Assembly: GCA_017550445.1 (NCBI GenBank)
Contig: JAFZOV010000066.1
Location: 1 to 14,982, forward strand
Direction of reading: 5' to 3'
Length of the DNA stretch: 14,982 nt
Source of the DNA: Fibrobacter sp.
GTDB lineage: Bacteria > Fibrobacterota > Fibrobacteria > Fibrobacterales > Fibrobacteraceae
The notes beneath the pieces were generated by a model. It did not search any database. It was given only the letters and a program-made list of their open reading frames with translations, and was not told where the DNA came from. A program made the translations under genes and the position numbers. Of this stretch, positions 5,614 to 13,648 are shown piece by piece. Each line of letters begins with the position of its first letter. Within the stretch, counting starts at the first letter, position 1.

Positions 5614-7698
5614 TTATCGTCTAATGATCGTCTGCTGATATTTCATCCCGCTTGTCATAAGGCGCACTAGGTAAACGCCCGGCCTCAAGCTAGACAAATC
5701 CACACTCGACTGCGACACAGCCTCTGTCGCCATCTTTACCACATGGCCCTTCATATCGAAAATATCCAGGCGACGCACATCCACAGTCGCATCTATTTCC
5801 AAGCGGGCTTCATGAGCATAGTAACGCATCGAAGACTCTGCCTGCAACTTCACGGCAACAACTTGAGTCTGCTCACTGCTAGAAGACTCTTCGACTGAGC
5901 TGCTAGAACTTTCGACTTTTTCTTCCGAGCTAGAAGACGGCGCCACCGAGCTGCTCGATTTTTCAGAGCTCGACGATTTTGCTTCGGAGCTAGAAGACTT
6001 GGCTTCAGAACTGGAGCTTGCATACTCCATCACTTCACCGGAGCCACCCTTGTACGCGACAATCGCATCCTTCAACTTCTGATTCACTTCGTAAGCGGCA
6101 TCATCGACCGAGTTGTCGAAGGTCCACTTGAAATCGCCCCCCTGCACGCGGCCCGCATAGGCACGCACATTCGCCAGAGCCTGTTCCGGAGAATCCGCCG
6201 TATAGCTGTACATCACGGATTTGTCGGTATCAAAATTGTTGTAGATATTTGCACCCGCATAAGACTTTACGCTAGACGGCACCTGGGCATCGCGGCTCGA
6301 TACCACGTAGGCGTCAAAATCAGCTTTGGTATCGATAGAACCCACAGAGGTTTCTTTTCCCTTCAGCATGTACTTGCTTGCGCCATACGAAATGAACGTG
6401 TAAGAGCCTTCCATGTAGTTGTTGTAAGCCTTGATGGTACCGCCGTCTTCGCTACTGAACGTGCCCAAATTTTTCGGGTCGCGCTTGGTACCACCCGCAT
6501 ACACGTCACTTCCCTGCATCGATGTCATCATCGGGTACTTGCAGTTACGGAAGTAGTTTGCTTCCATGAACACGGAGGAACCCAGCGTAGAACCCGCGCC
6601 ATACTTGGCATTGCCATCGTAGTAGTTGTTGTACACGTGGGCGCTGTAGTAACGCACACGCGGATGGCGGCTATCGGAATGGTCGTACCAGTTGTGGTGA
6701 TAAGTAATGTAGAGACCTTCGGTCGTGCCTTCGGAAAGACCGAGCAAATTGGACTTGCCGTTATCCCAGAAGTGGTTGTAGCTGAAGGTCACATAGGTGG
6801 ACTTTTTGCAATCCAAGGCGCCATCGCCCTTGACCTGGTCTTTGTCACTACCAGCATGGCCGTAGAAGAAGTCGCAGTTATGCACCCAAATGTACTTGTT
6901 GTCTTGCTGAAGACCGATGTTATCGCCTTCGTCGCTGTCCACGTTCATAATGCCGAGGTTGCGGATTTCAACATCTTGAGCATTCTTGATGCGAATGCCC
7001 CAGCCGTTGGCCGTCGCATCGTTACCGATACCTTCGATGGTCATGGACATGCCTTCTTTTTTGCCCATGTCCACAAGGATATCACCCTTGTCAGTCACTT
7101 CGGGGTCAGTAACGTTTCCGATTAAGCGAACATCGAGCGGACGCGTGTCATAACCCTTCTTAAAAGCGGTCAAAATATTCTGCAGGCCCACGCATTCCGT
7201 AGTAGCGCCCTTGCTACTGGTAACTACGTCGAGCTTAATGGTATTCTTGGTAGATTCGGTCACGTAAAAAACCACAGCGCCGCTCTTAAGCGTACCGTCG
7301 GCCTTGTAGGCGCCGGGTACACGGCTATTGCTGAATGCAAAACCGCTACGATCATGCGCCTTGACTTTAAGCGACTTAGAAGTCGTAGAGGCTCCTTCTT
7401 TGCCACCCTTGACCGACACAACCTTCAAGGTATAGTCGCCTGCCTTGAGGCCCACCGCATCCACGCGGAACTTGGAGCCGTATTTGCGAATCAGCTGGGC
7501 GTCTACCTTGACGTTGCTCGCACCTGCGCCAGAATAATACACGTTGTAGCTATCCGAACCGTCGGAAGCCCATTCCGCGTAAGCAGATTCCAGCCAGCCA
7601 TCGGCAGCACTGATAGTCACCTGGGCATTTGCCCCGGCAAATCCAAGCAACGCAACACCGAGCGCCACCTTGGAGATTTTTTTCGAAACCATTTTCAT
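5614..7698 (-). CDS. Secreted pectate lyase, polysaccharide lyase family 1, with Ser linker and C-terminal sorting-like domain
   Basis: 694 residues from ATG 7698. PL1 enzymes cleave polygalacturonate by Ca-dependent beta-elimination. Parts: signal peptide (1-26, KKISKVALGVALLGFAGANA, cleavage near AQ); an all-beta FN3-like domain (about 27-115); the PL1 right-handed beta helix (about 120-550) with IRNLGIMN, YIWVHNCDFF (269-278), DGALDCKKSTYVTFSYNHFW, YHHNWYDHSDSRHPRVR (333-349; RHPRVR carries the catalytic-type Arg); a Ser-rich linker (561-608, SSSSEAK units); and a C-terminal domain with LDIFDMKGHVV and LRPGVYLVRLMTSGM ending QTIIRR. The last domain resembles T9SS type A sorting domains. 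The longer frame to 7770 would put 24 charged residues before the signal peptide, so I rejected it. AAGGGA lies about 8 nt upstream of the chosen ATG. Expected location: outside the cell or on its surface, in plant cell-wall degradation. Confidence 0.92.
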   Translation of the reverse strand: MKMVSKKISKVALGVALLGFAGANAQVTISAADGWLESAYAEWASDGSDSYNVYYSGAGASNVKVDAQLIRKYGSKFRVDAVGLKAGDYTLKVVSVKGGKEGASTTSKSLKVKAHDRSGFAFSNSRVPGAYKADGTLKSGAVVFYVTESTKNTIKLDVVTSSKGATTECVGLQNILTAFKKGYDTRPLDVRLIGNVTDPEVTDKGDILVDMGKKEGMSMTIEGIGNDATANGWGIRIKNAQDVEIRNLGIMNVDSDEGDNIGLQQDNKYIWVHNCDFFYGHAGSDKDQVKGDGALDCKKSTYVTFSYNHFWDNGKSNLLGLSEGTTEGLYITYHHNWYDHSDSRHPRVRYYSAHVYNNYYDGNAKYGAGSTLGSSVFMEANYFRNCKYPMMTSMQGSDVYAGGTKRDPKNLGTFSSEDGGTIKAYNNYMEGSYTFISYGASKYMLKGKETSVGSIDTKADFDAYVVSSRDAQVPSSVKSYAGANIYNNFDTDKSVMYSYTADSPEQALANVRAYAGRVQGGDFKWTFDNSVDDAAYEVNQKLKDAIVAYKGGSGEVMEYASSSSEAKSSSSEAKSSSSEKSSSSVAPSSSSEEKVESSSSSVEESSSSEQTQVVAVKLQAESSMRYYAHEARLEIDATVDVRRLDIFDMKGHVVKMATEAVSQSSVDLSSLRPGVYLVRLMTSGMKYQQTIIRR
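5875..6018 (-). repeat. Codon repeat encoding the poly-Ser linker
   Basis: Repeated AGC/TCG/TCT-type Ser codons interspersed with GAA GCG AAG-like triplets code for SSSSEAK-SSSSEAK-SSSSEK-SSSSVAP and further variants. Synonymous codons differ between units, so selection seems to act on the peptide. Such linkers are typical for Fibrobacter glycanases. Confidence 0.8.
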
Positions 7699-7770
7699 AC
7701 ATCCATCCCTTTTTCGAAAATTTCGGCATTTTGTTTGGGGGAACCGAAACGTTCTCAAATTTCTTCTCAA

Positions 7771-7799
7771 AATATATATTCAAATTTTGCAATTTTCAA
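7771..7799 (-). promoter_or_regulatory. Promoter of the pectate lyase gene
   Basis: On the - strand TTGAAA (7799-7794), a 17-nt spacer and TATATT (7776-7771). It lies in a very AT-rich divergent region; the predicted leader is about 65 nt. TTTGAGAA occurs on the - strand near 7752, 7763 and 7850, possible operator half-sites. The rest of 7699-7939 shows only AT-rich tracts and no gene. Confidence 0.5.
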
Positions 7800-7927
7800 T
7801 ATATATTTTATTATTTTTCTAATATTTCCAAACATTTTACATTAAAAATGTTCTCAAAAATCACTAACACAATCAAATTTACTACGCCATTACGGCCTTT
7901 TTTGCCTTTTTTACTCCAAAAACTTGA

Positions 7928-7939
7928 TATATTGAGGTC
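7928..7939 (+). promoter_or_regulatory. Candidate -10 box directly before the NfeD gene
   Basis: TATATT (7928-7933) is followed by GAGGTC and ATG 7940. GAGGT is only one base from the ATG, too close for a normal Shine-Dalgarno, so a leaderless start is an option. No good -35 is seen; TTGCCT at 7902 has a 20-nt spacing. Confidence 0.35.
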
Positions 7940-9511
7940 ATGAAACTGTTTACAAGAGTTCTTTCTATTCTTTTGATGCTGGTAGCGTTTGCCGCGGCCG
8001 ACACGACGCAAGTTTCCCAAGACACAGTTCTCCAGAAGGATATTCCCGATCAAGCCGGGAATAACAAAGTAGACGTTGAAACCGCCAAGAAACATGCCGT
8101 ATGGATCAAGCTCGAAGGTGACGTAGACCCCTCGATGTTCGAATTCTGCGCACGCGCCATCGATGACGCCCTCAAAGAAAGTCCCGACTACATCGTCTTT
8201 GAAATCAACACCTTCGGCGGCCGCCTCGACGCCGCATTCGACATTGTCGACACCATCATGGCCGTCAAGGGCCCCGAAACCATCGCCCTCGTCAAGAAAA
8301 AAGCCATCAGTGCGGGCAGCCTCATCGCCCTCGCCTGCAAAAAGCTCTACATGCTCGAAGCCACGACCATCGGCGACTGCGCGCCAATCGTTCAAGGTGG
8401 CGACGGCACCCCGCAAATCGTCGGCGAAAAGATCCAGTCGCCCTTGCGCGCCAAATTCAGGAACCTCGCCCAGCGCAACGGCTATCCCGAACTGCTGAGT
8501 TCTTCTTTTGTAACACCGGAACTTGAAGTTCTCGAACTCACCACAAAACTTGACAAGGGCAAAAAGACCGAGCGCGACACCATGCTCATTATCGAAGGCG
8601 AAAAATACGCCGTTCTCGATAGTGCCACCAAGGCATTCTGGGGTGCACCCAAAATTCTCGTGAAAGAAGGCGAACTCTTGACCATGACCGACATGGAAGC
8701 TTTGGAACTCGGATTTTCTCAGGGAACCTTCAAGGACCGCGAAGAATTCGAAACCAAGCTCGCCATCGAAAGCAGGAGCGAAGTCGAAACCACCCTCGGC
8801 GAAGACATCGCCTCGGCCATTGCCGCAATTTCGGGCATTTTGCTGATTATCGGCTTCGGCGCACTCTACATTGAATTCAAGACGCCCGGCTTTGGCCTGT
8901 TCGGCATTATCGGCATCATCCTCATCGGCATCGTGTTCCTCGGCCAGTTTGCCCCGCAGCTCGACGGCTACATTCCGGCCATTTTGCTCGTGGCAGGCGT
9001 GGTGCTGTTCCTTGTCGAAATCTTCGTGATGCCGGGAACGTTCCTGTTCGGCATCGGCGGTATCGTGTGCATGATACTGGCGCTCGCGCTTTCGTTTGAG
9101 CCGTCGGAAATTCCCGAATACGTGCCCGAAAGCATCGAGACGACTTTTGACGCAACGCCCTGGCTACTCGGACTTTTATACATGCTATGTTGCGCAGGAA
9201 TCGCGCTCGTATTCCCCATCGCCGCAAGCAAGTACCTGATTCCGCTTCTGCCCGAAGGTTGGACACCCATGCTCAAGACGGATTTGGAAACCGCCGCCTC
9301 GCCCACCGAAGCCATTCAAGAAGTCAACGTCGGCGACGAAGGTATCGCAAAGACGTTCTTACGCCCCGTGGGTCAGGCACTCATCAACGGCAAGCTCTTT
9401 GACGTACAAACCCACGGCGAAATCATCGAGGCAAGCACCCGCATTCAGGTGACCGCCGTGCAAGAAGGCCACATCTGGGTGACCGTCGCTAAAAGCGAAA
9501 TGGAAGGCTAA
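7940..9511 (+). CDS. NfeD-type membrane-bound ClpP-class serine protease (long form)
   Basis: 523 residues. Signal peptide 1-20 (LSILLMLVAFAAA); linker containing an in-frame repeat (33-43); ClpP-like protease domain (about 52-270); five hydrophobic segments (about 290-311, 318-339, 344-364, 367-385, 407-428); C-terminal OB-fold (about 462-518). The active-site pattern INTFGGRLDAA then AISAGSLIALAC is present; Ser124 matches the nucleophile and Lys164, 40 residues later, the Lys of the Ser-Lys dyad known from archaeal PH1510 (41 residues apart there). Long NfeD proteins are encoded with flotillin/stomatin-type proteins and are thought to process or organise membrane proteins; the FloA gene 46 nt downstream fits. 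The start is supported by the signal peptide. The peptide DIPDQAGNNK comes from a palindromic repeat and sits outside the catalytic domain. Confidence 0.9.
   Translation: MKLFTRVLSILLMLVAFAAADTTQVSQDTVLQKDIPDQAGNNKVDVETAKKHAVWIKLEGDVDPSMFEFCARAIDDALKESPDYIVFEINTFGGRLDAAFDIVDTIMAVKGPETIALVKKKAISAGSLIALACKKLYMLEATTIGDCAPIVQGGDGTPQIVGEKIQSPLRAKFRNLAQRNGYPELLSSSFVTPELEVLELTTKLDKGKKTERDTMLIIEGEKYAVLDSATKAFWGAPKILVKEGELLTMTDMEALELGFSQGTFKDREEFETKLAIESRSEVETTLGEDIASAIAAISGILLIIGFGALYIEFKTPGFGLFGIIGIILIGIVFLGQFAPQLDGYIPAILLVAGVVLFLVEIFVMPGTFLFGIGGIVCMILALALSFEPSEIPEYVPESIETTFDATPWLLGLLYMLCCAGIALVFPIAASKYLIPLLPEGWTPMLKTDLETAASPTEAIQEVNVGDEGIAKTFLRPVGQALINGKLFDVQTHGEIIEASTRIQVTAVQEGHIWVTVAKSEMEG
8038..8066. 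repeat. Palindromic repeat inside the NfeD gene, second copy of the 3652-3680 family
   Basis: ATTCCCG (8042-8048) and CGGGAAT (8056-8062) form perfect 7-bp arms. Reverse-complemented, the 29-nt unit aligns gap-free with the element after leuA, 23 of 29 positions equal; the stem pair T-A here is C-G there. It encodes DIPDQAGNN in frame between signal peptide and protease domain. Confidence 0.8.
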
Positions 9512-9557
9512 TTCCGCCAAACAAGAATTTTAAATAAAAACAACCGGAGAAAAATAA

Positions 9558-10529
9558 ATGGATACACTCCTTATTATTGGAATCATCATCGCGGCAATTG
9601 CCGTTATCGTTTTGCTCGCCTTCATTGGCAAGTTCTTTAGCCTGTGGCTGCAGGCATTGTTTTCAAAGGCAAACGTGAGCATTTTCCAGCTCATCGGTAT
9701 GCGCCTGCGTAAGGTGCCGCCGCAGGTGATTGTAGAAGCCCGAATTCTCAGCTGCAAGGCAGGCCTCCCGGTAGATACCAACCTGCTCGAAGCCCACTAC
9801 CTTAGCCGCGGTAACGTGCTCCGCGTGATTCAAGCACTTATTGCCGCAAACAAGGCAAACATCAAGCTCGACTTTAAGGAAGCCGCCGCCATTGACCTCG
9901 CCGGCCGTAACGTACTCGAAGCCGTGCAGATGTCCGTGAACCCGAAGGTGATTGAAACGCCAAAGGTTTCCGCTGTGGCTCTCGACGGTATTCAGCTACA
10001 CGCCGTGACCCGTATTACCGTGCGCGCCAGCATCCAGAAGCTTGTGGGTGGCGCCGGCGAAGACACCGTGGTCGCTCGCGTGGGCGAAGGCATCGTGTCT
10101 TCTATCGGTTCTGCAAAGAGCCACAAGGACGTACTCGAAAATCCGAACATGATTTCTAAGAAGGTGCTTGCTTCAGGCCTTGATGCCGGTACCGCTTTTG
10201 AAATTCTCTCCATTGACATCGCCGACGTGGACGTGGGTCAGAACATCGGTGCAATCCTTGAAACCGACCGTGCCGAAGCCGACAAGAAGATTGCTCAGGC
10301 AAAGGCCGAAGAACGCCGCGCCATGGCATACGCCGCCGAACAAGAAATGAAGGCGAAGGTCATGGAAATGAAGGCAAAGCTTGTGGAAGCCGAAGCCCAG
10401 ATTCCGATGGCCATGGCATCCGCCCTTCGCGACGGCAAGCTCGGCGTGATGGACTATTACAACTTGAAGAACATTGAAGCCGACACACAAATGCGTAAGG
10501 AAATCGGAGCCGCTCCGGAAGCGAAGTAA
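9558..10529 (+). CDS. floA: Flotillin-like protein FloA
   Basis: 323 residues, close to the usual FloA/YqfA length. It has an N-terminal membrane hairpin (about 4-38), then the SPFH-type region with [72 protein letters not shown] and [28 protein letters not shown], all characteristic of FloA. An Ala/Glu/Lys-rich coiled coil follows (about 235-290, [18 protein letters not shown]) and the tail has [20 protein letters not shown]. FloA scaffolds membrane microdomains in Gram-positives; its role in Gram-negative bacteria is less clear. GGAG lies 10 nt before the ATG. It sits between the NfeD gene and a membrane-anchored unknown, a conserved nfeD-floA pairing. Confidence 0.95.
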   Translation: MDTLLIIGIIIAAIAVIVLLAFIGKFFSLWLQALFSKANVSIFQLIGMRLRKVPPQVIVEARILSCKAGLPVDTNLLEAHYLSRGNVLRVIQALIAANKANIKLDFKEAAAIDLAGRNVLEAVQMSVNPKVIETPKVSAVALDGIQLHAVTRITVRASIQKLVGGAGEDTVVARVGEGIVSSIGSAKSHKDVLENPNMISKKVLASGLDAGTAFEILSIDIADVDVGQNIGAILETDRAEADKKIAQAKAEERRAMAYAAEQEMKAKVMEMKAKLVEAEAQIPMAMASALRDGKLGVMDYYNLKNIEADTQMRKEIGAAPEAK

Positions 10530-10545
10530 CTTCGGGTAGACTACT

Positions 10546-11343
10546 ATGGAAACGCTCATTTTCATAGGCATCGCTGTCGTTGTCGCGATTATCCAGAGCA
10601 TGGCGAACAAGGCGAAGGAGCAGCAAAACAGACTGCCCCCACGCCAGCAGTCTCGCGATGAATCAGCTGACGAATACGAGCAGGAACCGCAGCATAATCC
10701 TCCGCGATCGCTGCAGGACTTGATTCGTCAATTCGAAAACGCACAGCGACAGGCTTCGCAGGGCAATATCGAGCCACCGACTCCCCCGGTAGAAAAACGA
10801 CACCGCGCAAATGGCTCGCTTACGCTTCGCGACATCGCCGAAGTCGTCATCGACGTGGATTTTATCAACCTCGAATTCCTAATGGAAGAATTTGAGGTCG
10901 ATGAAAATACTGCCGCCGAAATGCTGATGGATCTGCAGGCCCACCGCATCGTGGGCCGCGACATGGGCGAAGGCGACTGTGACGTGTTGGTGCATGACTT
11001 GGAAGAACTTGACAGATTGCTGAGTCACGAGACCCTTCAACAAGCTCAGGGTGACACTCGGAATAGCGACTCAATCGAAATCGGCGAGGAAAATAGCGCA
11101 CGCGCGCGCGAACTAGAACGCCAACGCGAACTCAACGCCCTCGAAGAGCGCGCCAAGTCCGCCCGCGAATCCGCCGCAGCAATTACCGGCATGGATTTTG
11201 CGACACCTTCTGCCGAAACATCGCCCGCCCGCAAGCCCATTGTTTCCACAAAAGACCTTGCCGACGTACGCAAAGGGTTCATCTGGGCGAAAGTCTTAGA
11301 CGAGCCGCGTTTTAAGCGCCGCTGGAGTCCGCAGTACCGGTAA
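10546..11343 (+). CDS. Membrane-anchored protein with FtsK-gamma-like winged helix, unknown function
   Basis: 265 residues. One N-terminal membrane helix (about 3-19, TLIFIGIAVVVAIIQSM), a Gln/Pro-rich low-complexity linker (20-88), a compact domain (about 92-150) and a charged helical region (182-212, RARELERQRELNALEERAKS), then a conserved-looking tail (237-265, DLADVRKGFIWAKVLDEP). The compact domain reads DFINLEFLMEEFEVDENTAA and then EMLMDLQAHRIVGRDMG. This matches the pattern of the FtsK gamma winged helix (helix, LQ-x-x-F-x-x-x-x-x-x-A-A-x-L-M-D-x-L-E-x-x-x-I-V-G). In FtsK it reads DNA; here it hangs from a membrane anchor in a flotillin cluster. It starts 16 nt after floA; the ribosome site is weak (GGGTAG). 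ETLQQAQGD (162-170) comes from a repeat. The domain call is by eye and needs a profile search. Confidence 0.75.
   Translation: METLIFIGIAVVVAIIQSMANKAKEQQNRLPPRQQSRDESADEYEQEPQHNPPRSLQDLIRQFENAQRQASQGNIEPPTPPVEKRHRANGSLTLRDIAEVVIDVDFINLEFLMEEFEVDENTAAEMLMDLQAHRIVGRDMGEGDCDVLVHDLEELDRLLSHETLQQAQGDTRNSDSIEIGEENSARARELERQRELNALEERAKSARESAAAITGMDFATPSAETSPARKPIVSTKDLADVRKGFIWAKVLDEPRFKRRWSPQYR
11031..11056. repeat. Short palindromic repeat inside the FloA-partner gene (CHPELVEG type)
   Basis: GACCCTTCAACAAGCTCAGG followed by GTGACA. CCCT and AGGG are the outer arms of an imperfect palindrome. The opposite strand would read the peptide CHPELVEGS, well known from spurious translations of a dispersed bacterial repeat. 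In the real frame it gives TLQQAQGD. Confidence 0.75.
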
Positions 11344-12141
11344 CTATTTACCGAACCACTTGACTGTAATATCAACGAATTTGCCGTCTTTCTTCATCGA
11401 AGTAAGGACGGCATTTATCGTATCGCGCAAAGTCTTGTCCGTCTTGCGGAAGCCAACTGCATAAAATTCATTGTGCAAGCCATCTTCCAAAACAACATAG
11501 TCCTTCTGGTTTAAAACATTCCAGTACTTGGCGGATACTTCATCCCCGAACACAGCGTCAACAGAATCACGTTCCATGGATTCCAGCGCCAGGCTCAATG
11601 TTTCAAACAGCACCACTTCCTTGAAGTCCTTTTTCATTTCGGACTGTTCAAGCATTGACCAAGCCGTTGAAGCTTTCTGTACACCGATCTTTTTGCCCTT
11701 CAAGGAATCCAAGCTATTAAAGGACATGTTCTTTACAGAGAAAACAAGTCTATTGGTAAGGTACGGATCGCTCAAGTTCATGGCCGAAGCACGGGCGCTA
11801 TCGACACTCATGCCGTTCCACACACAGTCAATATTTCCGGAATACAGCTCATTTTCCTTGTCGGCCCAAGCAATCTGATGCAGTTTCAGTTTTACACCTA
11901 GGCGAGAACAAACTTCTGTCGCCAGGTCCACATCGAACCCAACAACATTGCTGTCCTTGTCCATAAAAACCATCGGCGGGAAATCGCCCATGTGTCCCAA
12001 CACCAAGACTCCCGCTTTTTTCACATTTTCAAAAGACTGGTCTTGATTAAGCGGGACATCTTTCTTTTCACTACAACCAGAAATTACAACGGTAATGGCA
12101 ATAGCGGCAACGGCGATCACAGACGCAAAAAACTTATTCAT
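11344..12141 (-). CDS. Amino-acid ABC transporter substrate-binding lipoprotein (second copy)
   Basis: 265 residues. Lipoprotein signal with lipobox VISGC (Cys23), then a family 3 solute-binding protein (SBP_bac_3): GDFPPMVFMDKDSNVVGFDVDL, the DLATEV segment typical of the N-lobe, WNGMSVDSARASAMNLSDPY (Arg expected to bind the ligand alpha-carboxylate), KKIGVQKASTAWSML and VDAVFGDEVSAKYW (Asp expected to bind the alpha-amino group), ending VKWFGK. It is a clear paralogue of the protein at 13649-14440; differences near the pocket (HMGD for LDDS, QKASTA for QNGSTA, FGDEVS for FLDEIV) point to another ligand or affinity. AAGGAG lies 7 nt before the ATG. It is the last gene of the operon, 49 nt after the ATPase, and its stop abuts that of the convergent gene at 11343. 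Confidence 0.93.
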   Translation of the reverse strand: MNKFFASVIAVAAIAITVVISGCSEKKDVPLNQDQSFENVKKAGVLVLGHMGDFPPMVFMDKDSNVVGFDVDLATEVCSRLGVKLKLHQIAWADKENELYSGNIDCVWNGMSVDSARASAMNLSDPYLTNRLVFSVKNMSFNSLDSLKGKKIGVQKASTAWSMLEQSEMKKDFKEVVLFETLSLALESMERDSVDAVFGDEVSAKYWNVLNQKDYVVLEDGLHNEFYAVGFRKTDKTLRDTINAVLTSMKKDGKFVDITVKWFGK

Positions 12142-12190
12142 ATTTGCTCCTTTTCGCCTTAAAAATAAGAAAAAAATTTGATTTAAGCTT

Positions 12191-12964
12191 TTACGACTGC
12201 GAAAAACGGCTCAAGAAGCTAGCCAGGCGTTCGTTGCCGGATTCACGGAACACATGTTCCGGCGTCCCCTGCTCCACGACAACACCGCCATCCATAAAAA
12301 TAACCTTGTCGGCCACATCGCGGGCAAACGCCATCTCATGCGTCACGATGACCATGGTCATTTTCTCTTCGGCAAGTTTCTTGATAACCTTCAGGATTTC
12401 ACCGGTGAGTTCCGGGTCCAGCGCCGAAGTCGGTTCATCAAAGAACAGCACCTTCGGGTTCATCGCAAGCGCGCGCGCAATCGAAACGCGCTGTTGCTGA
12501 CCACCGCTGAGTTCGCAAGGGTAAGATTTTTCCTTGCCTTCGAGCCCCATGCGCTTGAGCAGCTGACGACCCGTTTCGCGAGCCTGTTCGCGGGAAATTC
12601 CGAGCACACGCACCGGAGCAATCGTCAAATTCTGGAGCACCGTCAAATGCGGGAACAAGTTGAAATTCTGGAAGACGAGTCCCGTAGAAAGGCGAATATC
12701 GCGCAGCACTTTTGCCGGGGAATACTTGACGGGCACACCGTTTACACCACTGCCGGGAACCACCAGGTCCATACCAGCAACCTGCACCTCTCCCCCGTCA
12801 ATCGTTTCTAGCTGGGTAATGCAACGCAACAACGTGCTTTTGCCGGAACCGCTCGGACCGATAATCGAAAGCACCTCGCCCGCGTTCAGTTCAAAAGAAA
12901 TATCCTTGAGAACATCCAACGAACCGAAAGACTTTTTGACATGCGAAACCTTAAGAATCGGCAT
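12191..12964 (-). CDS. Polar amino-acid ABC transporter ATP-binding protein (GlnQ/HisP type)
   Basis: 257 residues. It powers amino-acid import from the cytoplasmic face of the membrane. Walker [10 protein letters not shown] (36-44), Q-loop Gln99 in [13 protein letters not shown] signature LSGGQQQR (152-159), Walker [15 protein letters not shown] (172-185) and switch His209 in [13 protein letters not shown], all complete and in the form typical of amino-acid importers. A slightly long stretch at about 66-88 ([20 protein letters not shown]) precedes the Q-loop. The start has GAGG 5 nt upstream, overlapping the permease stop (GTGAGG), so translation is probably coupled. It sits between permease and second SBP. 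Confidence 0.95.
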   Translation of the reverse strand: MPILKVSHVKKSFGSLDVLKDISFELNAGEVLSIIGPSGSGKSTLLRCITQLETIDGGEVQVAGMDLVVPGSGVNGVPVKYSPAKVLRDIRLSTGLVFQNFNLFPHLTVLQNLTIAPVRVLGISREQARETGRQLLKRMGLEGKEKSYPCELSGGQQQRVSIARALAMNPKVLFFDEPTSALDPELTGEILKVIKKLAEEKMTMVIVTHEMAFARDVADKVIFMDGGVVVEQGTPEHVFRESGNERLASFLSRFSQS

Positions 12965-12970
12965 AAATCC

Positions 12971-13630
12971 TCACTTGTAGTAGTCGAGCTTGCGCTCCAG
13001 ATAAGCAAAGAGCGCGCTCAGCAAAAGGTTCGCCACATAATAGAAGATGCCTGCCACAAACAGCGGATAAATGCTCGCGTAAGCCGCCTGCTGCTTTTTG
13101 GCCAAGGCAAAAAGTTCCGTCACCGCAATCACCTGCGCAAGTGATGTATCCTTCACCAGCGTAATGACTTCGTTTGCACTCGCGGGCACCACACGCTTTA
13201 CCACCTGCGGCAAAATAATGCGAAAGAATGTCTGCGAACGAGTCATGCCCAGCATGTAGGCGGCTTCATACTGTCCCTTAGGAATTGACTGGATTCCGCC
13301 GCGGAAAATTTCGGCGAAGTAAGCGGCATAGTTTATCGAAAACGCGACAATCACCGCCGGGAAACGCTCAAACGAAAGGTCGATTCCCGAATATTCACCC
13401 AGATAATACGAGCCAAAGTAAATCGCCACAATCTGGAGCAGCAGCGGAGTGCCGCGCATCACCGAGATGTAGAACGACACCGGATAGCGCACCACGCGCC
13501 ACTTGCTCATCTTGAGAACGGCAATCAGCAACCCGAGCGGAATCGAAAACAACAACGTAAGCCCGAAAATGGCAAGCGTCGTGCAAAAGCCGCCCCAGAG
13601 AATCGGAAGCAAAGAGCTCAAATCAGACAT
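12971..13630 (-). CDS. Polar amino-acid ABC transporter permease (HisM/GlnP type)
   Basis: 219 residues, the normal length for HisM-family permeases, which form the membrane channel as a dimer. Features: about five membrane segments, the family N-terminus GGFCTTLAIFGLTLLFSIPLG, the conserved VMRGTPLLLQI, AAYFAEIFRGGIQSIPKGQYEAA (the cytoplasmic EAA loop with G, which couples to the ATPase) and ANEVITLVKDTSLAQVIAVTEL. One permease gene only, so the channel is probably a homodimer. It starts 18 nt after the first SBP; no clear Shine-Dalgarno precedes the ATG, so coupling to SBP translation is likely. Confidence 0.94.
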   Translation of the reverse strand: MSDLSSLLPILWGGFCTTLAIFGLTLLFSIPLGLLIAVLKMSKWRVVRYPVSFYISVMRGTPLLLQIVAIYFGSYYLGEYSGIDLSFERFPAVIVAFSINYAAYFAEIFRGGIQSIPKGQYEAAYMLGMTRSQTFFRIILPQVVKRVVPASANEVITLVKDTSLAQVIAVTELFALAKKQQAAYASIYPLFVAGIFYYVANLLLSALFAYLERKLDYYK

Positions 13631-13648
13631 GGGAATGCGCGCCGGCCG

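Noticed and set aside
5875..6018. Minisatellite or mobile repeat
   Set aside because: Synonymous codons vary between units; the repetition is at peptide level, a poly-Ser linker.
7699..7770. 24-residue N-terminal extension of the pectate lyase
   Set aside because: It would put a charged stretch before a standard signal peptide and overlaps the predicted leader.
7811..8416. - strand frame of 201 codons across the nfeD start, containing VIPGLIGN
   Set aside because: Antisense to nfeD; the VIPGLIGN peptide is the known spurious translation of the palindromic repeat.
10865..11101. - strand frame with the peptide CHPELVEGS
   Set aside because: Antisense to the FloA-partner gene; the peptide arises from the repeat.
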